The notes: generated by a model not told the origin, from the letters alone. A DNA stretch of 64,000 nt from JAXGXJ01 sp040772905 (GCA_040772905.1 JAXGXJ010000015.1:1-64000); one strand, 5' to 3'. Counted from the stretch's first letter, positions 1-8,563 are shown. Made by a program: numbers and translations.

Positions 1-2110
1 TGGCGCGCTCGGTGCCCAGCGTCTCCTCGTGGCTGATGCCCTTGGCCACCCACTTGGGTACCGGGGGCCGCTCGAGGTCGTGGGGGAAGTTCTCCTTCAG
101 ACCCGTGGCCTCGAACTCCAAGAGACCGGTGGGCGTGGTGAGCGGGTTGCCCTTGGGATCCTCGTAGAACTTCTGGAAGCCACGGGGCTCGTCTTCCCAG
201 CCGTCGGCCGTGGGGATGACGAAGTAGCCCTTCTCGTTCAGGTCTTCCCAGCTCACGAGATCGGCGACGCGAGAGGTCTCCCAGCCGAACTTGATGAGTT
301 CGGGGATGCTCTTGCCGCCCGTGTACTCCTCCAGCAGACCGAGCTTGTCGGCCAGCATGCAGACGATCTCGTAGTCGCTATACGACTCGCCCAGCGGCTC
401 GATGCACTTGTGCTCGGGGTAGAGCAGGTTGTACTGGCCACTGAAGATGTCGCCGGCGATGTCGTCCTCTTCCAGCTTGGTGTTCACCGGCAGGATGATG
501 TCGGCCAAGAGAGCGTCGTTCTCGAGCCAGGGATGCTGAGCCCACATGAACTCGATGTCGGGATGCTGCATGGCCCGCACGTAGTCGTTACCGGCGTTCC
601 AGCAGGTGATCCAGGAAGGAGAGTCGGTCCACACAGCGTGGATCTTGGAGCAATCCGGGTTGGGATAGATGCGCTTGACGAACTGGTCTTCGCGCGGCGC
701 TGTCTCCGATTCGCAGCCGTACCATTCGCACTCGCCCTCGAGGATGGCCTTCGGGATGAAGGTCTTCGGCAACGAAGGATAGTGGCTGTCCGACGGATGG
801 CCGCCGGTGTACGCGGTGCGCAGGTTGGGCACGCGCAGCGGCTTGGGCTGAGCGTACTGATCGGGGAAGTCGAACAGACCCCACTCGATCATCTTCACCT
901 GGTTCTGGCCGGGTTTGCCCAGGCCCTGCATGGCCAGGCAGATGCCCTGCAGACGGGCAGGCTCGGTGGCGTACGGGCCGCGGATGCCGGGGCCGCCGTT
1001 GCCGATGACCACGCTGGTGCGTTTGGACGCCCATTCTTTGGCCAGAGCTTTGATGACCCGGGCCGGAACGCCGCAGATGGGAGCCGCCCACTCGGGGGTC
1101 TTCGGCTCGCCGTCTTCCTCGCCCATGACGTAGGCCTCGAAGGCGTCCACACCCACGGCGTGGCTCTCGAGGTATTCCTTATCATAGGTGCCGTCCTTGA
1201 ACCACTGATAGCAGATGGCCAGGTAGAGGGCGGCGTCGGTGTTCGGCAGCACAGGGATCCACCTGTCGGCGTGGACCGCGGCGGCGTAGTTGAGGTCGGG
1301 GCACACGTAGATCTGTTTGATGCCCAGTTCGGTGTACCAGTAGCTGAGGCGGCTGGGCAGCTGGCCCTGCCAACCCCACGGGGTGGTCTCCTGGTCGCAG
1401 CCCCAGAAGAGCAGCAGTTCGCAATTCTCGGCCACATCATAGAGCAGGTTGCTCTGCTTGCCCTGACCCACCGGCTCACAACCCCAGAAGTGCTTGCTAC
1501 CCCACCACCAGCCTTCCCAGCTGTCCGGCTGCCTGATCTGGAGGGTGTAACCGCCCCAGAGCGGGAGCAGCTTACGGCCGGCGCCGTGGCAGGCCTGCAC
1601 CACTTTGTTCTCGCCGTGCTGGTCGCACTGGTAGAGAAGCGCGGTGGGACCGTAGGTCTCTTTGATGCGGTTCATCTCGCCGGCGATGATGTCCAGCGCC
1701 TCGTCCCAGGAGATGCGCACGTACTTGCTCTTGCCGCGGTTCTGGACGTTGCGGCCGCCGGGGCCGGTTGAACCGGGAGCGCCGCTGGGATCGAAGTCCA
1801 CCCTCTTCATGGGGTAGCGCACACGGGCTGGAGAGTACACGCGCTTCTTGTACGCGATGGAATAGGGCGGGATGAGCGTCTTCATGCTCGGCTCGAAGGT
1901 CGAGCCCCGCACTTCCATCTTCCAGGGGTTCATGTCCTTCTCGGGATCATACTTCCAGTCGTAGTGCATCGGACGGATGCGGATGATCTTGCCATCCTTG
2001 ACGTCCACCATGGAAGCGTTCGACCCGTTCTCGGGCACGCCACAGAAGCTGATATCGCGTATCAGCGTCTTTTCGCCCGACTTCCCGTTCGGCGCGCGAT
2101 CTTCCGCCAT
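1..2110 (-). CDS. Molybdopterin oxidoreductase large subunit, transhydroxylase type (3' end beyond window)
   Basis: The 703 codons present encode the catalytic subunit of a DMSO-reductase-family molybdoenzyme, closest in character to the large subunit of pyrogallol-phloroglucinol transhydroxylase. The N-terminus has no Cys cluster, so no FS0 iron-sulfur centre, and no Tat signal, so it should be cytoplasmic. His165 and the Asp196-Ser197-Trp198 motif (PDSWEGW) match the spacing of the transhydroxylase active-site His and of the Asp-Ser-Trp that supplies the Mo-ligating Ser; this assignment rests on family knowledge. The start ATG at 2110 follows AGGAGG. Its partner small subunit would lie beyond the window or be the lone small subunit at 7597. 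A perfect palindrome next to a -10 box lies just upstream and suggests control by the neighbouring IclR protein. It resembles the 55861 paralogue more than the 4781 one. Substrate unknown. Confidence 0.85.
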   Translation of the reverse strand, partial: MAEDRAPNGKSGEKTLIRDISFCGVPENGSNASMVDVKDGKIIRIRPMHYDWKYDPEKDMNPWKMEVRGSTFEPSMKTLIPPYSIAYKKRVYSPARVRYPMKRVDFDPSGAPGSTGPGGRNVQNRGKSKYVRISWDEALDIIAGEMNRIKETYGPTALLYQCDQHGENKVVQACHGAGRKLLPLWGGYTLQIRQPDSWEGWWWGSKHFWGCEPVGQGKQSNLLYDVAENCELLLFWGCDQETTPWGWQGQLPSRLSYWYTELGIKQIYVCPDLNYAAAVHADRWIPVLPNTDAALYLAICYQWFKDGTYDKEYLESHAVGVDAFEAYVMGEEDGEPKTPEWAAPICGVPARVIKALAKEWASKRTSVVIGNGGPGIRGPYATEPARLQGICLAMQGLGKPGQNQVKMIEWGLFDFPDQYAQPKPLRVPNLRTAYTGGHPSDSHYPSLPKTFIPKAILEGECEWYGCESETAPREDQFVKRIYPNPDCSKIHAVWTDSPSWITCWNAGNDYVRAMQHPDIEFMWAQHPWLENDALLADIILPVNTKLEEDDIAGDIFSGQYNLLYPEHKCIEPLGESYSDYEIVCMLADKLGLLEEYTGGKSIPELIKFGWETSRVADLVSWEDLNEKGYFVIPTADGWEDEPRGFQKFYEDPKGNPLTTPTGLLEFEATGLKENFPHDLERPPVPKWVAKGISHEETLGTERA

Positions 2111-2136
2111 ACTGCCTCCTTTGCTTCTCTGCCTTC

Positions 2137-2165
2137 CTATTCCACTGGTCGGAATAGCTATTCCG
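2137..2165. promoter_or_regulatory. Candidate IclR operator with three half-sites
   Basis: CGGAATAGCTATTCCG at 2150-2165 is a perfect 16-bp palindrome. A further CTATTCC half-site at 2137-2143 lies exactly 21 bp (two helical turns) from the CTATTCC at 2158-2164. The array sits between the IclR gene and the molybdoenzyme gene, 2 bp downstream of a -10-like box, where a bound repressor would block transcription. IclR-family operators are typically GGAA/TTCC inverted repeats, so assignment to the adjacent IclR protein is reasonable inference. Confidence 0.6.
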
Positions 2166-2167
2166 TA

Positions 2168-2173
2168 ATTGTA
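2168..2173 (-). promoter_or_regulatory. Candidate -10 box for the large subunit at 2110
   Basis: On the minus strand TACAAT (5 of 6 to TATAAT) lies 58 bp upstream of the start codon and abuts the palindromic operator. No good -35 is visible at 16-18 bp, which would fit an activator-dependent or weak promoter. Confidence 0.4.
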
Positions 2174-2199
2174 CGGATATCTATTGTGTCACCTTCGTA

Positions 2200-3048
2200 T
2201 CATGCAGTCAACAGAGTCGGGGGCATCGATCCGCTGGACCGGCTGAGGTTCCGGCTCAACGCATCCGCGCTGCTCTTGACCGCTGCCGCCAGCCTCTGCC
2301 TGTCCTCGCCGCCGAACCGTTCCGCCGGTGCAACCACCGTGATGACGGCCCGCAGGTCACCGCTGGGCCCGAAGACGGGAGCCGAGACCGCACACACGCC
2401 CAGGTCCTGCTCCTCGAGGTCGTAGGCCAGCCCCTCCTCCGCCACCCGGCGCAACTCCCGACGCACGACCTCAGGATCGGTCTTGGTATGCGGGGTGAGC
2501 TTCACCTGGCGCAGACGGCCCAGCAGTCTCTCCTGCTCCACCTCGGGCCGATAGGCAGCCAAGACCTTCATGGCCGAGTTCGCCAGGTTGCGAAGCACCC
2601 GCCCCAGAGGCAGATTGGGCTTGAAGGGGTGCGACGTCGCCACCTGGTCCACCACCACTGCGCCGCCCTCCCCCTCCACGGCCAACTCCACCGTCTCCCC
2701 CGTGATGTGCGCCAGTTCCTCCACAAAAGCATGCGAAGAGCGGGCGAAACCCACGTTGGAGAGACTCAGATAGGCCACCGGGATCATGGCGCCGCCCAGA
2801 TGGTACAGCTCGGTCTGAGGATCGAAGGTGACAAAGCCCTTGGCTTCCAGAGTCCGGAGCATGCGATAGGCGGTGGTCTTGCATATGCCGGTGTGCTGCG
2901 CGATGTCGCGCAGACTCCATTCGGGATGCTCCACGTCGAACAGCGCCAGGATAGACAGGCCGCGTGCCAATGCCTGCACGTACAGGTCGCCGGCTTCCTC
3001 TCCGCTCCCGGTGGTGACGCTCCTCGGCCGTCCTCCGACCCTAACCAT
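2200..3048 (-). CDS. IclR-family transcriptional regulator
   Basis: This 282-residue protein has the usual two-domain IclR layout. An N-terminal winged helix-turn-helix covers about residues 25-85 (ALARGLSILALF, then a recognition helix around GICKTTAYRMLRTL), and the C-terminal effector domain covers about 100-265. The length is normal apart from a roughly 20-residue N-terminal extension. IclR proteins commonly regulate aromatic catabolism by binding ring-cleavage intermediates. Here the gene lies in a transhydroxylase/BKACE island and 90 bp upstream of the large-subunit gene whose upstream region carries a GGAATAG palindrome. It has its own promoter candidate (3140-3167). The ligand cannot be read from sequence. 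Confidence 0.93.
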   Translation of the reverse strand: MVRVGGRPRSVTTGSGEEAGDLYVQALARGLSILALFDVEHPEWSLRDIAQHTGICKTTAYRMLRTLEAKGFVTFDPQTELYHLGGAMIPVAYLSLSNVGFARSSHAFVEELAHITGETVELAVEGEGGAVVVDQVATSHPFKPNLPLGRVLRNLANSAMKVLAAYRPEVEQERLLGRLRQVKLTPHTKTDPEVVRRELRRVAEEGLAYDLEEQDLGVCAVSAPVFGPSGDLRAVITVVAPAERFGGEDRQRLAAAVKSSADALSRNLSRSSGSMPPTLLTA

Positions 3049-3139
3049 GCGGTCCTCCGCTGTCGCGGGATATAGCAGACGGCGTGGCGGCGCTGCCGCT
3101 CACCATCTCCGAAATACCCAGACTCGGTCCACCTCTATC

Positions 3140-3167
3140 AGTGTAGCCTGCTTCCGCTGCCTGTCCA
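3140..3167 (-). promoter_or_regulatory. Candidate sigma-70-type promoter of the IclR gene
   Basis: On the minus strand TGGACA (3162-3167, 5 of 6 to TTGACA) is followed by a 16-bp spacer and TACACT (3140-3145). It lies between the flavoprotein stop and the IclR start, giving a leader of about 85 nt. Confidence 0.45.
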
Positions 3168-3183
3168 GCCGGACGGACGTGCG

Positions 3184-3744
3184 TCACCGCCCGGTGGCCA
3201 GCGTCTTGCCCGCTTCGTATGCCCGGATCTTCAGGCCGGCATCGCGGTCGGCGGTCTCCGGATCGTTGGCGTTGGTGCAGACGATGTTCTCCACCAACTC
3301 GAAGCCGAACCAGGGGAACATAGCCGCGGTGTACTCGAAGTACGATTCGAACAGGCGCGGGTCTTCCATGCCCTGTGTGTACACGGTGACCAGCTTCTTG
3401 TTGCCGAAACGAGGCTTCCACTCATTATCGGTGAGAGGGAAGAAGCGGTCGTACATGTTCTTCACCGGGCCTGTCATCTGCATCATGTAGATGGGTGAGC
3501 CCACCACGACTGCGTCGGCCTTCATCACTTCTCTGACGGCCTCGCTCAACTCGTCATTGATGGAGCAGTCGTCTTTCATGCGGCAGGAGAAGCAGCTCTG
3601 GCAGGCCATGAACTTCATCTTGAACAGGGTGTGGAAATGGACCTGGGCTCCGTTATCCCGGGCCCCCTTGGTGATGAGGTTGAGCAGGGTGGCGGTGTTC
3701 CCGTCCATGCGCGGGCTGCCATTGAAGATGACGATCTCTTTCAC
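3184..3744 (-). CDS. NAD(P)H-dependent FMN reductase / iron-sulfur flavoprotein family
   Basis: A flavodoxin-like protein of 186 residues. The N-terminal strand and phosphate loop VIFNGSPRMDGNTATLL bind FMN. A Cys group follows (CQSCFSCRMKDDC), as in iron-sulfur flavoproteins, and then VVVGSPIYMMQMTGPVKNMYDR. The family reduces quinones, flavins or small electrophiles using NAD(P)H. I chose the GTG start at 3744: it has a GGAAAGG ribosome site and begins right at the conserved VKEIVIFNGSPR strand, whereas the longer in-frame start at 3789 abuts the terminator of the upstream gene. It lies within the molybdoenzyme island; a role as electron donor or accessory reductase there is only a guess. 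Confidence 0.88.
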   Translation of the reverse strand: MKEIVIFNGSPRMDGNTATLLNLITKGARDNGAQVHFHTLFKMKFMACQSCFSCRMKDDCSINDELSEAVREVMKADAVVVGSPIYMMQMTGPVKNMYDRFFPLTDNEWKPRFGNKKLVTVYTQGMEDPRLFESYFEYTAAMFPWFGFELVENIVCTNANDPETADRDAGLKIRAYEAGKTLATGR

Positions 3745-3791
3745 GAGCGGCCTTTCCTTCCCGGGCCGACGACCGGATACGAAGAACAACA

Positions 3792-3820
3792 GGGAGGGCT
3801 TTGGCCCGCAAAGCCCTCCC
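3792..3820 (-). terminator. Intrinsic terminator after the transhydroxylase-type operon
   Basis: A perfect 12-bp stem (GGGAGGGCTTTG / CAAAGCCCTCCC) with a 5-nt loop. On the minus strand it is followed by a T-rich stretch. It ends the transcript of the 7384-3850 subunit pair and separates it from the flavoprotein gene. Confidence 0.75.
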
Positions 3821-3849
3821 CGAGGAGGATCTGATCGAGTCTTGAAGCC

Positions 3850-4731
3850 TCAGAGCTCGATGAAGCCCAAGTTCAGAGACTCATCTTTGAGAGTGACGGT
3901 AGTGGAGTACTTGCGGCCTCCGGCATCGACTTCCACCCTGTATTCGCCGTTGTTCAAACCGTCGAACTTGAACTCACCGAAGAAGTTCGTCGCCCGGGTG
4001 GCAAGGACCGAGGTGTCTTGACAGTTGGCTACGCCCGCGCCCGAGAGGGTGCAGGCGATGCCGCCCTCCTTGGAATGCAGGGTGACCGTCGCTCCCTCGA
4101 AGCAGTCACCGTCCACGAGCACGCCCGCGGTGATGAAGTTCTTGGTGAACTTGTACAGGTTCTTGTAGAGCGTACGCGGCTTGGTACCCAGCTCCGCCCG
4201 GTAGGCCTCCAGGCCCTCGGCCTGAATCATCTTCTCCATCTCTTCAGGCTCGACGAAGTAGGTGGCCATGGCATCGGTGGGGCAGGAATGCGTGCAGCGG
4301 GTGGTATGCGGCGTCCAGGTGGGGTCGTCGATGAGGTGCGCGCAGAAGATGCACTTCTGAGGCAACTGGGCCTCTTCGTTCCAGAAGATCGCACCATAGG
4401 GGCAGCTGTCGACCAGGTCTTTGCGGCCCTTGGCCTTCTCCAGGTCGATCATGACGATACCGTCGGGGCGGTAGTAGATGGCGCCATCTGACGCTTCCAC
4501 ACACGGCGCCTCGGCGCAGTGCTGACAGGGCATGGGCAGATAGGCCACGTCGTTGCGGGAGTACGTGCCGCGCTCGCGCCGCTTGATGTCCACCCAACGG
4601 TGGCCATGGCGAGGCTGGGCAGCGGTGTACCCTGGCCAATCGTTGTCGACGAACTCGTCTTTGTCGGCCATAAAGCAGTTGTTGCAGTCGTGACACTTGG
4701 CAACATCGATGACCTTGTACCATTGCTTCAT
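3850..4731 (-). CDS. Transhydroxylase-type iron-sulfur subunit with C-terminal Cna-B-like domain
   Basis: This 293-residue small subunit transfers or structurally positions [4Fe-4S] clusters for the molybdopterin subunit encoded 49 bp upstream. The ferredoxin part has motif I CxxCxxC followed by Asp where the fourth Cys is usual, motif II CxxCx4C followed by Ser, only the last Cys of motif III (CPYGAI), and a full motif IV. This predicts three clusters, one with an Asp ligand. Residues about 215-293 form the carboxypeptidase-regulatory/Cna-B-like beta domain (FEGATVTL, NFFGEFKFDGL) seen in pyrogallol-phloroglucinol transhydroxylase. The start ATG at 4731 (MKQWYKVIDVAKC) has a GGAG site; an upstream extension lacks conservation. 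There is no signal peptide. Substrate is inferred, not shown. Confidence 0.9.
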   Translation of the reverse strand: MKQWYKVIDVAKCHDCNNCFMADKDEFVDNDWPGYTAAQPRHGHRWVDIKRRERGTYSRNDVAYLPMPCQHCAEAPCVEASDGAIYYRPDGIVMIDLEKAKGRKDLVDSCPYGAIFWNEEAQLPQKCIFCAHLIDDPTWTPHTTRCTHSCPTDAMATYFVEPEEMEKMIQAEGLEAYRAELGTKPRTLYKNLYKFTKNFITAGVLVDGDCFEGATVTLHSKEGGIACTLSGAGVANCQDTSVLATRATNFFGEFKFDGLNNGEYRVEVDAGGRKYSTTVTLKDESLNLGFIEL

Positions 4732-4780
4732 TTCTGCTGGCTCCTTATCCATCATGCGGGACCGATCGAAAGGTCCGCGA

Positions 4781-7384
4781 TCAGTCCATCTCGTAGATGC
4801 CGCCGTCCCACTTCTCAACTTCGATCTGCATGGTGTTCGGCGCCATGCCGCAGGCGTACTTGGACATGTAGCGATCGGGTGACAGGATGTTCACGCATCC
4901 ACCGCGATCAGCGGACTTGCCCGGAGTGCCCAGCGGGTTGTACTCAGCGCACGACTCGTAGGTGTGCACCGTGCCGGGCTGCGTCCTCTGCCCCACCTGG
5001 GCGCACAGGATGACGGAGCCGCGGTCGTTGTAGGCGCGCACAAGGTCGCCGTCCTTGATGCCACGGGCATCGGCGTCGACCTTGTTGATCCTGATGATCC
5101 AGTAGTAGTGCCCATCCTCTTTGAGGACCCGATGGTCTTTGATGTCGTTCATGAAGCTGTCCTTGCCGTCACCCATGGTGTGGAAGGAGAAGCGGGGATG
5201 CGGAGCCAGCATGCCCAAGGGGTACTTCTTGGCCAACTCACAACGCGGACCCTCCCAGGCGGGCACGTAGGTATGCATGGCGGGACGGTACTCGTCGACG
5301 AAGCCCTGCTCTTCGAAGTTCTTGAGGCTGGTGGAGATGAACTCGACCTTGCCCGTGCTGGTCTGCAGACCTTTGCGCCCCACCGAGTTGTTGAGACGCG
5401 GACCCCAGTCCGGGGTGTCCTTCTCGCGATCCTCTGCGAACCAGCGCAGAGCCGGGGTCTTCTTCCGGTTTGGGTTGTCCGGCACCACGAAGTACCCCTT
5501 CTCGAGGAAGTCCTCCCACGTCATATACTTGGGCATGTCGGTGGCGTGGTAGTACTGCTTGACCCAGTCGAGGTCGGTCTTGCCTTCGCTGAACATAGGG
5601 CCGATACCCAGCTTGTCGGCGATCATGCAGTATATGTCGTAATCCGACTTCGACTCGCCCACCGGCTCGATGCACTTCTTCTGCAGCGTGATCACGCGGT
5701 GGTTGGTCTGCTGGTAGTTGTCGGGGATGTAGCCCGAGCAGTTGGCGAACTCGGAGATGTCCCAGCGCTCGAAGTTGGTGCAGGCCGGCAGGATGATGTC
5801 GGCGAAGGGCACCTCACCCTCGAACCAGATCGACTGGCTGACGACGAACTCCAGGCTCGGATGCGTGTACATGCGGGCATAGCGGTTGGTGGCCGTCATG
5901 GTGCCGATCCACGGGCCGCCGTATTTCCACAGCATCTTGATCTTGGGATAGCCCGGAGCCGGATACTGATACTGATGGAACTGGGCCTGGATGTCGCTGC
6001 CGCAGAAGCCCTTGCCCGACCACTCGAACTTGCCGTCCATGATGCATTCCGGCACCTTCAGGCGCGGGATGTGCTGACCTGCGGCCGTGTTGATGTTGGA
6101 GGGCGACGGGAAAGAGGTCTTTCCGTCGAACATCCTCCAGGCGAACTTGAAGCCGGCGGCAGAGTTCTCGCAATCGCCGGAGATACCACCCTCGGCGTAG
6201 CCGGGGAAGTAGAAGTCGTAGTCGGTGGGCACACCCTGCGTGGTGGAGTAGATGTTCGAGCCCGGCTTGCCCATGCCCTGCATGGTTGCAAGCGCGATCA
6301 TGCCGCGGGCCCACTCGACGCCGTGGGAGGCGCGGCAGGCTCCGCCCCAGCCGCCCAGACCACCGGCGGCAAGCATGGTCTTCTTCTTGCCCCACTCGCG
6401 GGCCAGGGCGCGGATCTCACACGCCGGAACGCCCGACTCGGCCTCGGCCCATTCACACGTCTTGGGCACACCGTCGGTCTTGCCGAGCACGTACTCAGAC
6501 CACTCTTCGAAGCCGTGGGCGTGAGTAGCGACGTACTCTTTGTCGTACGTGCCCTCGGTGAGCCAGGTGTAGGCGATGGCGAAGGAAAGGGCGTGGTCGG
6601 TGCCGATCTTGGGCGAAAGCCACTTGTCGCCGATGAGGCTGGCCGTGTGGTTGTAGAACGGGTCGATGAAGACCATCTTGATGCCCAGGTCCTTCATCCA
6701 GTAACGCCGGACGGTGGACTCATGGGCCGAGTAGATGCCGGTGTTCACTTCGGGGTCGGACGACCAGAACACGATCATCTCGGTGTTCTGCAGCGTGTCC
6801 TCGAGCAGGTCGTACTGCTCCGGGTTGCCGAGGCGCCAACTGAAGCCCCACATATGCATGCCGCCCCAGTGCCAGCCTTCCCAGCTGTCGGGGTTGTGGT
6901 CGGCGTAGGTGATGCCCACCATGTTCATGAAGCGGAAGTAGGTGCTGTGGCGGTAACCGACGTTGCCCCACATGTGGTGGGAACTGGGGCTGGTGAGGAT
7001 GGCCGCGGGGCCGGCTTCGCGCTTGACGCGGTTGACCTCTGCCACCACGATGTCGGTGGCTTCATCCCAGGAGATGGGCTCGTAGCCGGAGATGCCGCGG
7101 TTCTGGATGTTACGCTCGCCGTTGGGATCGAAGTCCACGCGCTTCATGGGCGTCATGATGCGCTTGTCGGAGTAGATCATGGACTTGAAGCCCGCGGTAT
7201 AGACGGAATACGTGGTCTTGCGCGGCGGGGTGAAGGTCCTACCCCTCGCCTCGATCTTCCACGAGGGCGCGTCGACGGCGTCGTCGAAGTCCATCGGCGT
7301 GATCCTAATGATCTTCCCGTCCTTCACATAGACGAAGACAGGACCACCGGTGGATGAGTTGGTCAAGCGCACTACTTCGCCCAT
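4781..7384 (-). CDS. Molybdopterin oxidoreductase large subunit, transhydroxylase type
   Basis: An 867-residue catalytic subunit carrying bis-MGD Mo, cytoplasmic (no Tat signal), with no N-terminal Fe-S motif. His136/His137 and Asp166-Ser167-Trp168 in NPDSWEGW match the His and Mo-ligand Ser arrangement of pyrogallol-phloroglucinol transhydroxylase. Other family motifs are visible, such as MKRVDFDPNGERN near residue 80, ISWDEATDIV, and PVGESKSDYDI in the third quarter. It is the most diverged of the three large subunits here: its cofactor segment reads WSSDPEVNTG instead of WGCDPETTPWG. It is cotranscribed with the small subunit at 3850-4731, the same alpha-beta order as at 55861. Its likely role is hydroxyl transfer or reduction of a polyphenol. 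TMAO/DMSO-type reduction is the alternative, but no membrane anchor or export signal is present. Confidence 0.87.
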   Translation of the reverse strand: MGEVVRLTNSSTGGPVFVYVKDGKIIRITPMDFDDAVDAPSWKIEARGRTFTPPRKTTYSVYTAGFKSMIYSDKRIMTPMKRVDFDPNGERNIQNRGISGYEPISWDEATDIVVAEVNRVKREAGPAAILTSPSSHHMWGNVGYRHSTYFRFMNMVGITYADHNPDSWEGWHWGGMHMWGFSWRLGNPEQYDLLEDTLQNTEMIVFWSSDPEVNTGIYSAHESTVRRYWMKDLGIKMVFIDPFYNHTASLIGDKWLSPKIGTDHALSFAIAYTWLTEGTYDKEYVATHAHGFEEWSEYVLGKTDGVPKTCEWAEAESGVPACEIRALAREWGKKKTMLAAGGLGGWGGACRASHGVEWARGMIALATMQGMGKPGSNIYSTTQGVPTDYDFYFPGYAEGGISGDCENSAAGFKFAWRMFDGKTSFPSPSNINTAAGQHIPRLKVPECIMDGKFEWSGKGFCGSDIQAQFHQYQYPAPGYPKIKMLWKYGGPWIGTMTATNRYARMYTHPSLEFVVSQSIWFEGEVPFADIILPACTNFERWDISEFANCSGYIPDNYQQTNHRVITLQKKCIEPVGESKSDYDIYCMIADKLGIGPMFSEGKTDLDWVKQYYHATDMPKYMTWEDFLEKGYFVVPDNPNRKKTPALRWFAEDREKDTPDWGPRLNNSVGRKGLQTSTGKVEFISTSLKNFEEQGFVDEYRPAMHTYVPAWEGPRCELAKKYPLGMLAPHPRFSFHTMGDGKDSFMNDIKDHRVLKEDGHYYWIIRINKVDADARGIKDGDLVRAYNDRGSVILCAQVGQRTQPGTVHTYESCAEYNPLGTPGKSADRGGCVNILSPDRYMSKYACGMAPNTMQIEVEKWDGGIYEMD

Positions 7385-7596
7385 TCCTTACCTCTCTTTG
7401 CTCTTGTGCACATCCGGGGCCGCCCGTGCGTCGCTCCGCGGCACCGCGGTTAGAGCCGGCTTTCTGACCCTTCCATCTATCAATATACAAGCAGTCTCGG
7501 CGGGTTGCCCGCTCTCAGACCATGCTTGGCATCCACACTACGGGACTAAATACCGTCTGATGGGATGGCTCGGGCGAGGCCCGAACTTGGGACCGA

Positions 7597-8436
7597 TCAG
7601 GCCTTCTCCAGCATGATGGTGCCCAGGTTGACGCTCTCGCCGGGGGTGACCGTGGCGCTGTAGGGCGCGTAGCCGTCGGCCTGCACCGTGACGGTGTATT
7701 CCCCTGCCGGCTGCAGCCTGTCTACCACGAACTCGCCGTAGTTGTTTGCCACACCCTCGCCCACGACTTGGCCCACCGAGACGATGGTCACCTTGGCGCC
7801 CTCGGCGCACTCGTCGGTGTCCTTGAACACAGCGCTGCCCCCGATGAAGACCTTCTCCCACTTGTACAGGTTCTTGTACTTCACCCGCGGGTCGGTACCC
7901 AACTCGGCGCGGTAGTCTTCGAGGCCCTCCTCGTCTACGATCCTGGCCCATTCGTCATCGTCGGCCAATACCAGACGGATGGCGCCCGTGGGACACACCT
8001 GCGAGCAACGGGTCTCGGTCCAGCCTTGGTCGAGGAGATGGGCGCAGCCGTTGCACTTCTGCGCCACTTGGGCCTCTTCGTTCCAGTAGATGGCGCCGTA
8101 GGGGCAGGTGTCCACGATCTCGGGATGGCCTTTGGCCTTCACCGGGTCGATAATCACCAGACCATCCGGGCGTCGGTAGACACTGCCGTCGGCGGACGCC
8201 TCGACGCAGGGGGCGTCGGCGCAGTGCTGGCAGGGCATGGGCAGATAGGCCACCTGCACGATGGGGTACTGGCCCCGCTCCTTGCGGTGGATGTTCATCC
8301 ACCTGTGCCCCGACCACGGCTGTGCCACCGAGTAGGGCAGGAAGTCGTTGCCGACGAACTCGTCCTTGTCTGCCAGAAAGCAATCGTTGCAGTCGTGACA
8401 GCGGGCGACGTCGATGATCATGTTCCATTTCTTCAT
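7597..8436 (-). CDS. Second transhydroxylase-type iron-sulfur subunit with Cna-B-like domain
   Basis: 279 residues, a paralogue of the 3850-4731 product. Motif I is CHDCNDC with Asp in the fourth position, motif II is CxxCx4C followed by Ser, motif III keeps only the CPYGAI Cys, and motif IV is complete (KCNGC and CSQVC). Three clusters are therefore predicted. The C-terminal 85 residues form a Cna-B-like beta domain (AEGAKVTIV, NNYGEFVVDRL). It lies 212 bp upstream of the large subunit at 7384, too far for coupling, and a strong hairpin separates it from the dehydrogenase genes upstream. The large subunit at 7384 already has a closely linked small subunit, so this one may serve another large subunit. 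The ATG at 8436 has a GGGAGGG site. Confidence 0.88.
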   Translation of the reverse strand: MKKWNMIIDVARCHDCNDCFLADKDEFVGNDFLPYSVAQPWSGHRWMNIHRKERGQYPIVQVAYLPMPCQHCADAPCVEASADGSVYRRPDGLVIIDPVKAKGHPEIVDTCPYGAIYWNEEAQVAQKCNGCAHLLDQGWTETRCSQVCPTGAIRLVLADDDEWARIVDEEGLEDYRAELGTDPRVKYKNLYKWEKVFIGGSAVFKDTDECAEGAKVTIVSVGQVVGEGVANNYGEFVVDRLQPAGEYTVTVQADGYAPYSATVTPGESVNLGTIMLEKA

Positions 8437-8483
8437 CTAGGGTGTCCCTCCCATGTCTCCTCCTGGATCAGGCTGTACCGTGC

Positions 8484-8522
8484 CGCGAAGAGCCCCCTCG
8501 GCCACCGAGGAGGCTCTTCGCG
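8484..8522 (-). terminator. Strong hairpin ending the BKACE-SDR-SDR-dehydrogenase unit
   Basis: A 39-nt inverted repeat pairs CGCGAAGAG with CTCTTCGCG and continues as an inner CCTCGG/CCGAGG stem with one mismatch. It lies between the dehydrogenase stop (8564) and the small-subunit start (8436). No T-run follows, so it may be a factor-assisted or partial terminator. Confidence 0.55.
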
Positions 8523-8563
8523 AAGGTCTGAGTGGAAGTCAGACCACCTGACTGTCCGGCCGC

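Noticed and set aside
4964..7357. Very long open frame on the plus strand antisense to the molybdoenzyme at 4781-7384
   Set aside because: It mirrors the codon pattern of the real gene on the other strand, is rich in Val/Gly/His/Asp shadow composition, and shows no domain. The same applies to the antisense frames at 29-1771 and 55942-58248.
7538..7560. ACGG-N9-CCGT inverted repeat between two molybdoenzyme genes as an operator
   Set aside because: The arms are only four bases long, which is expected by chance in this GC-rich sequence.
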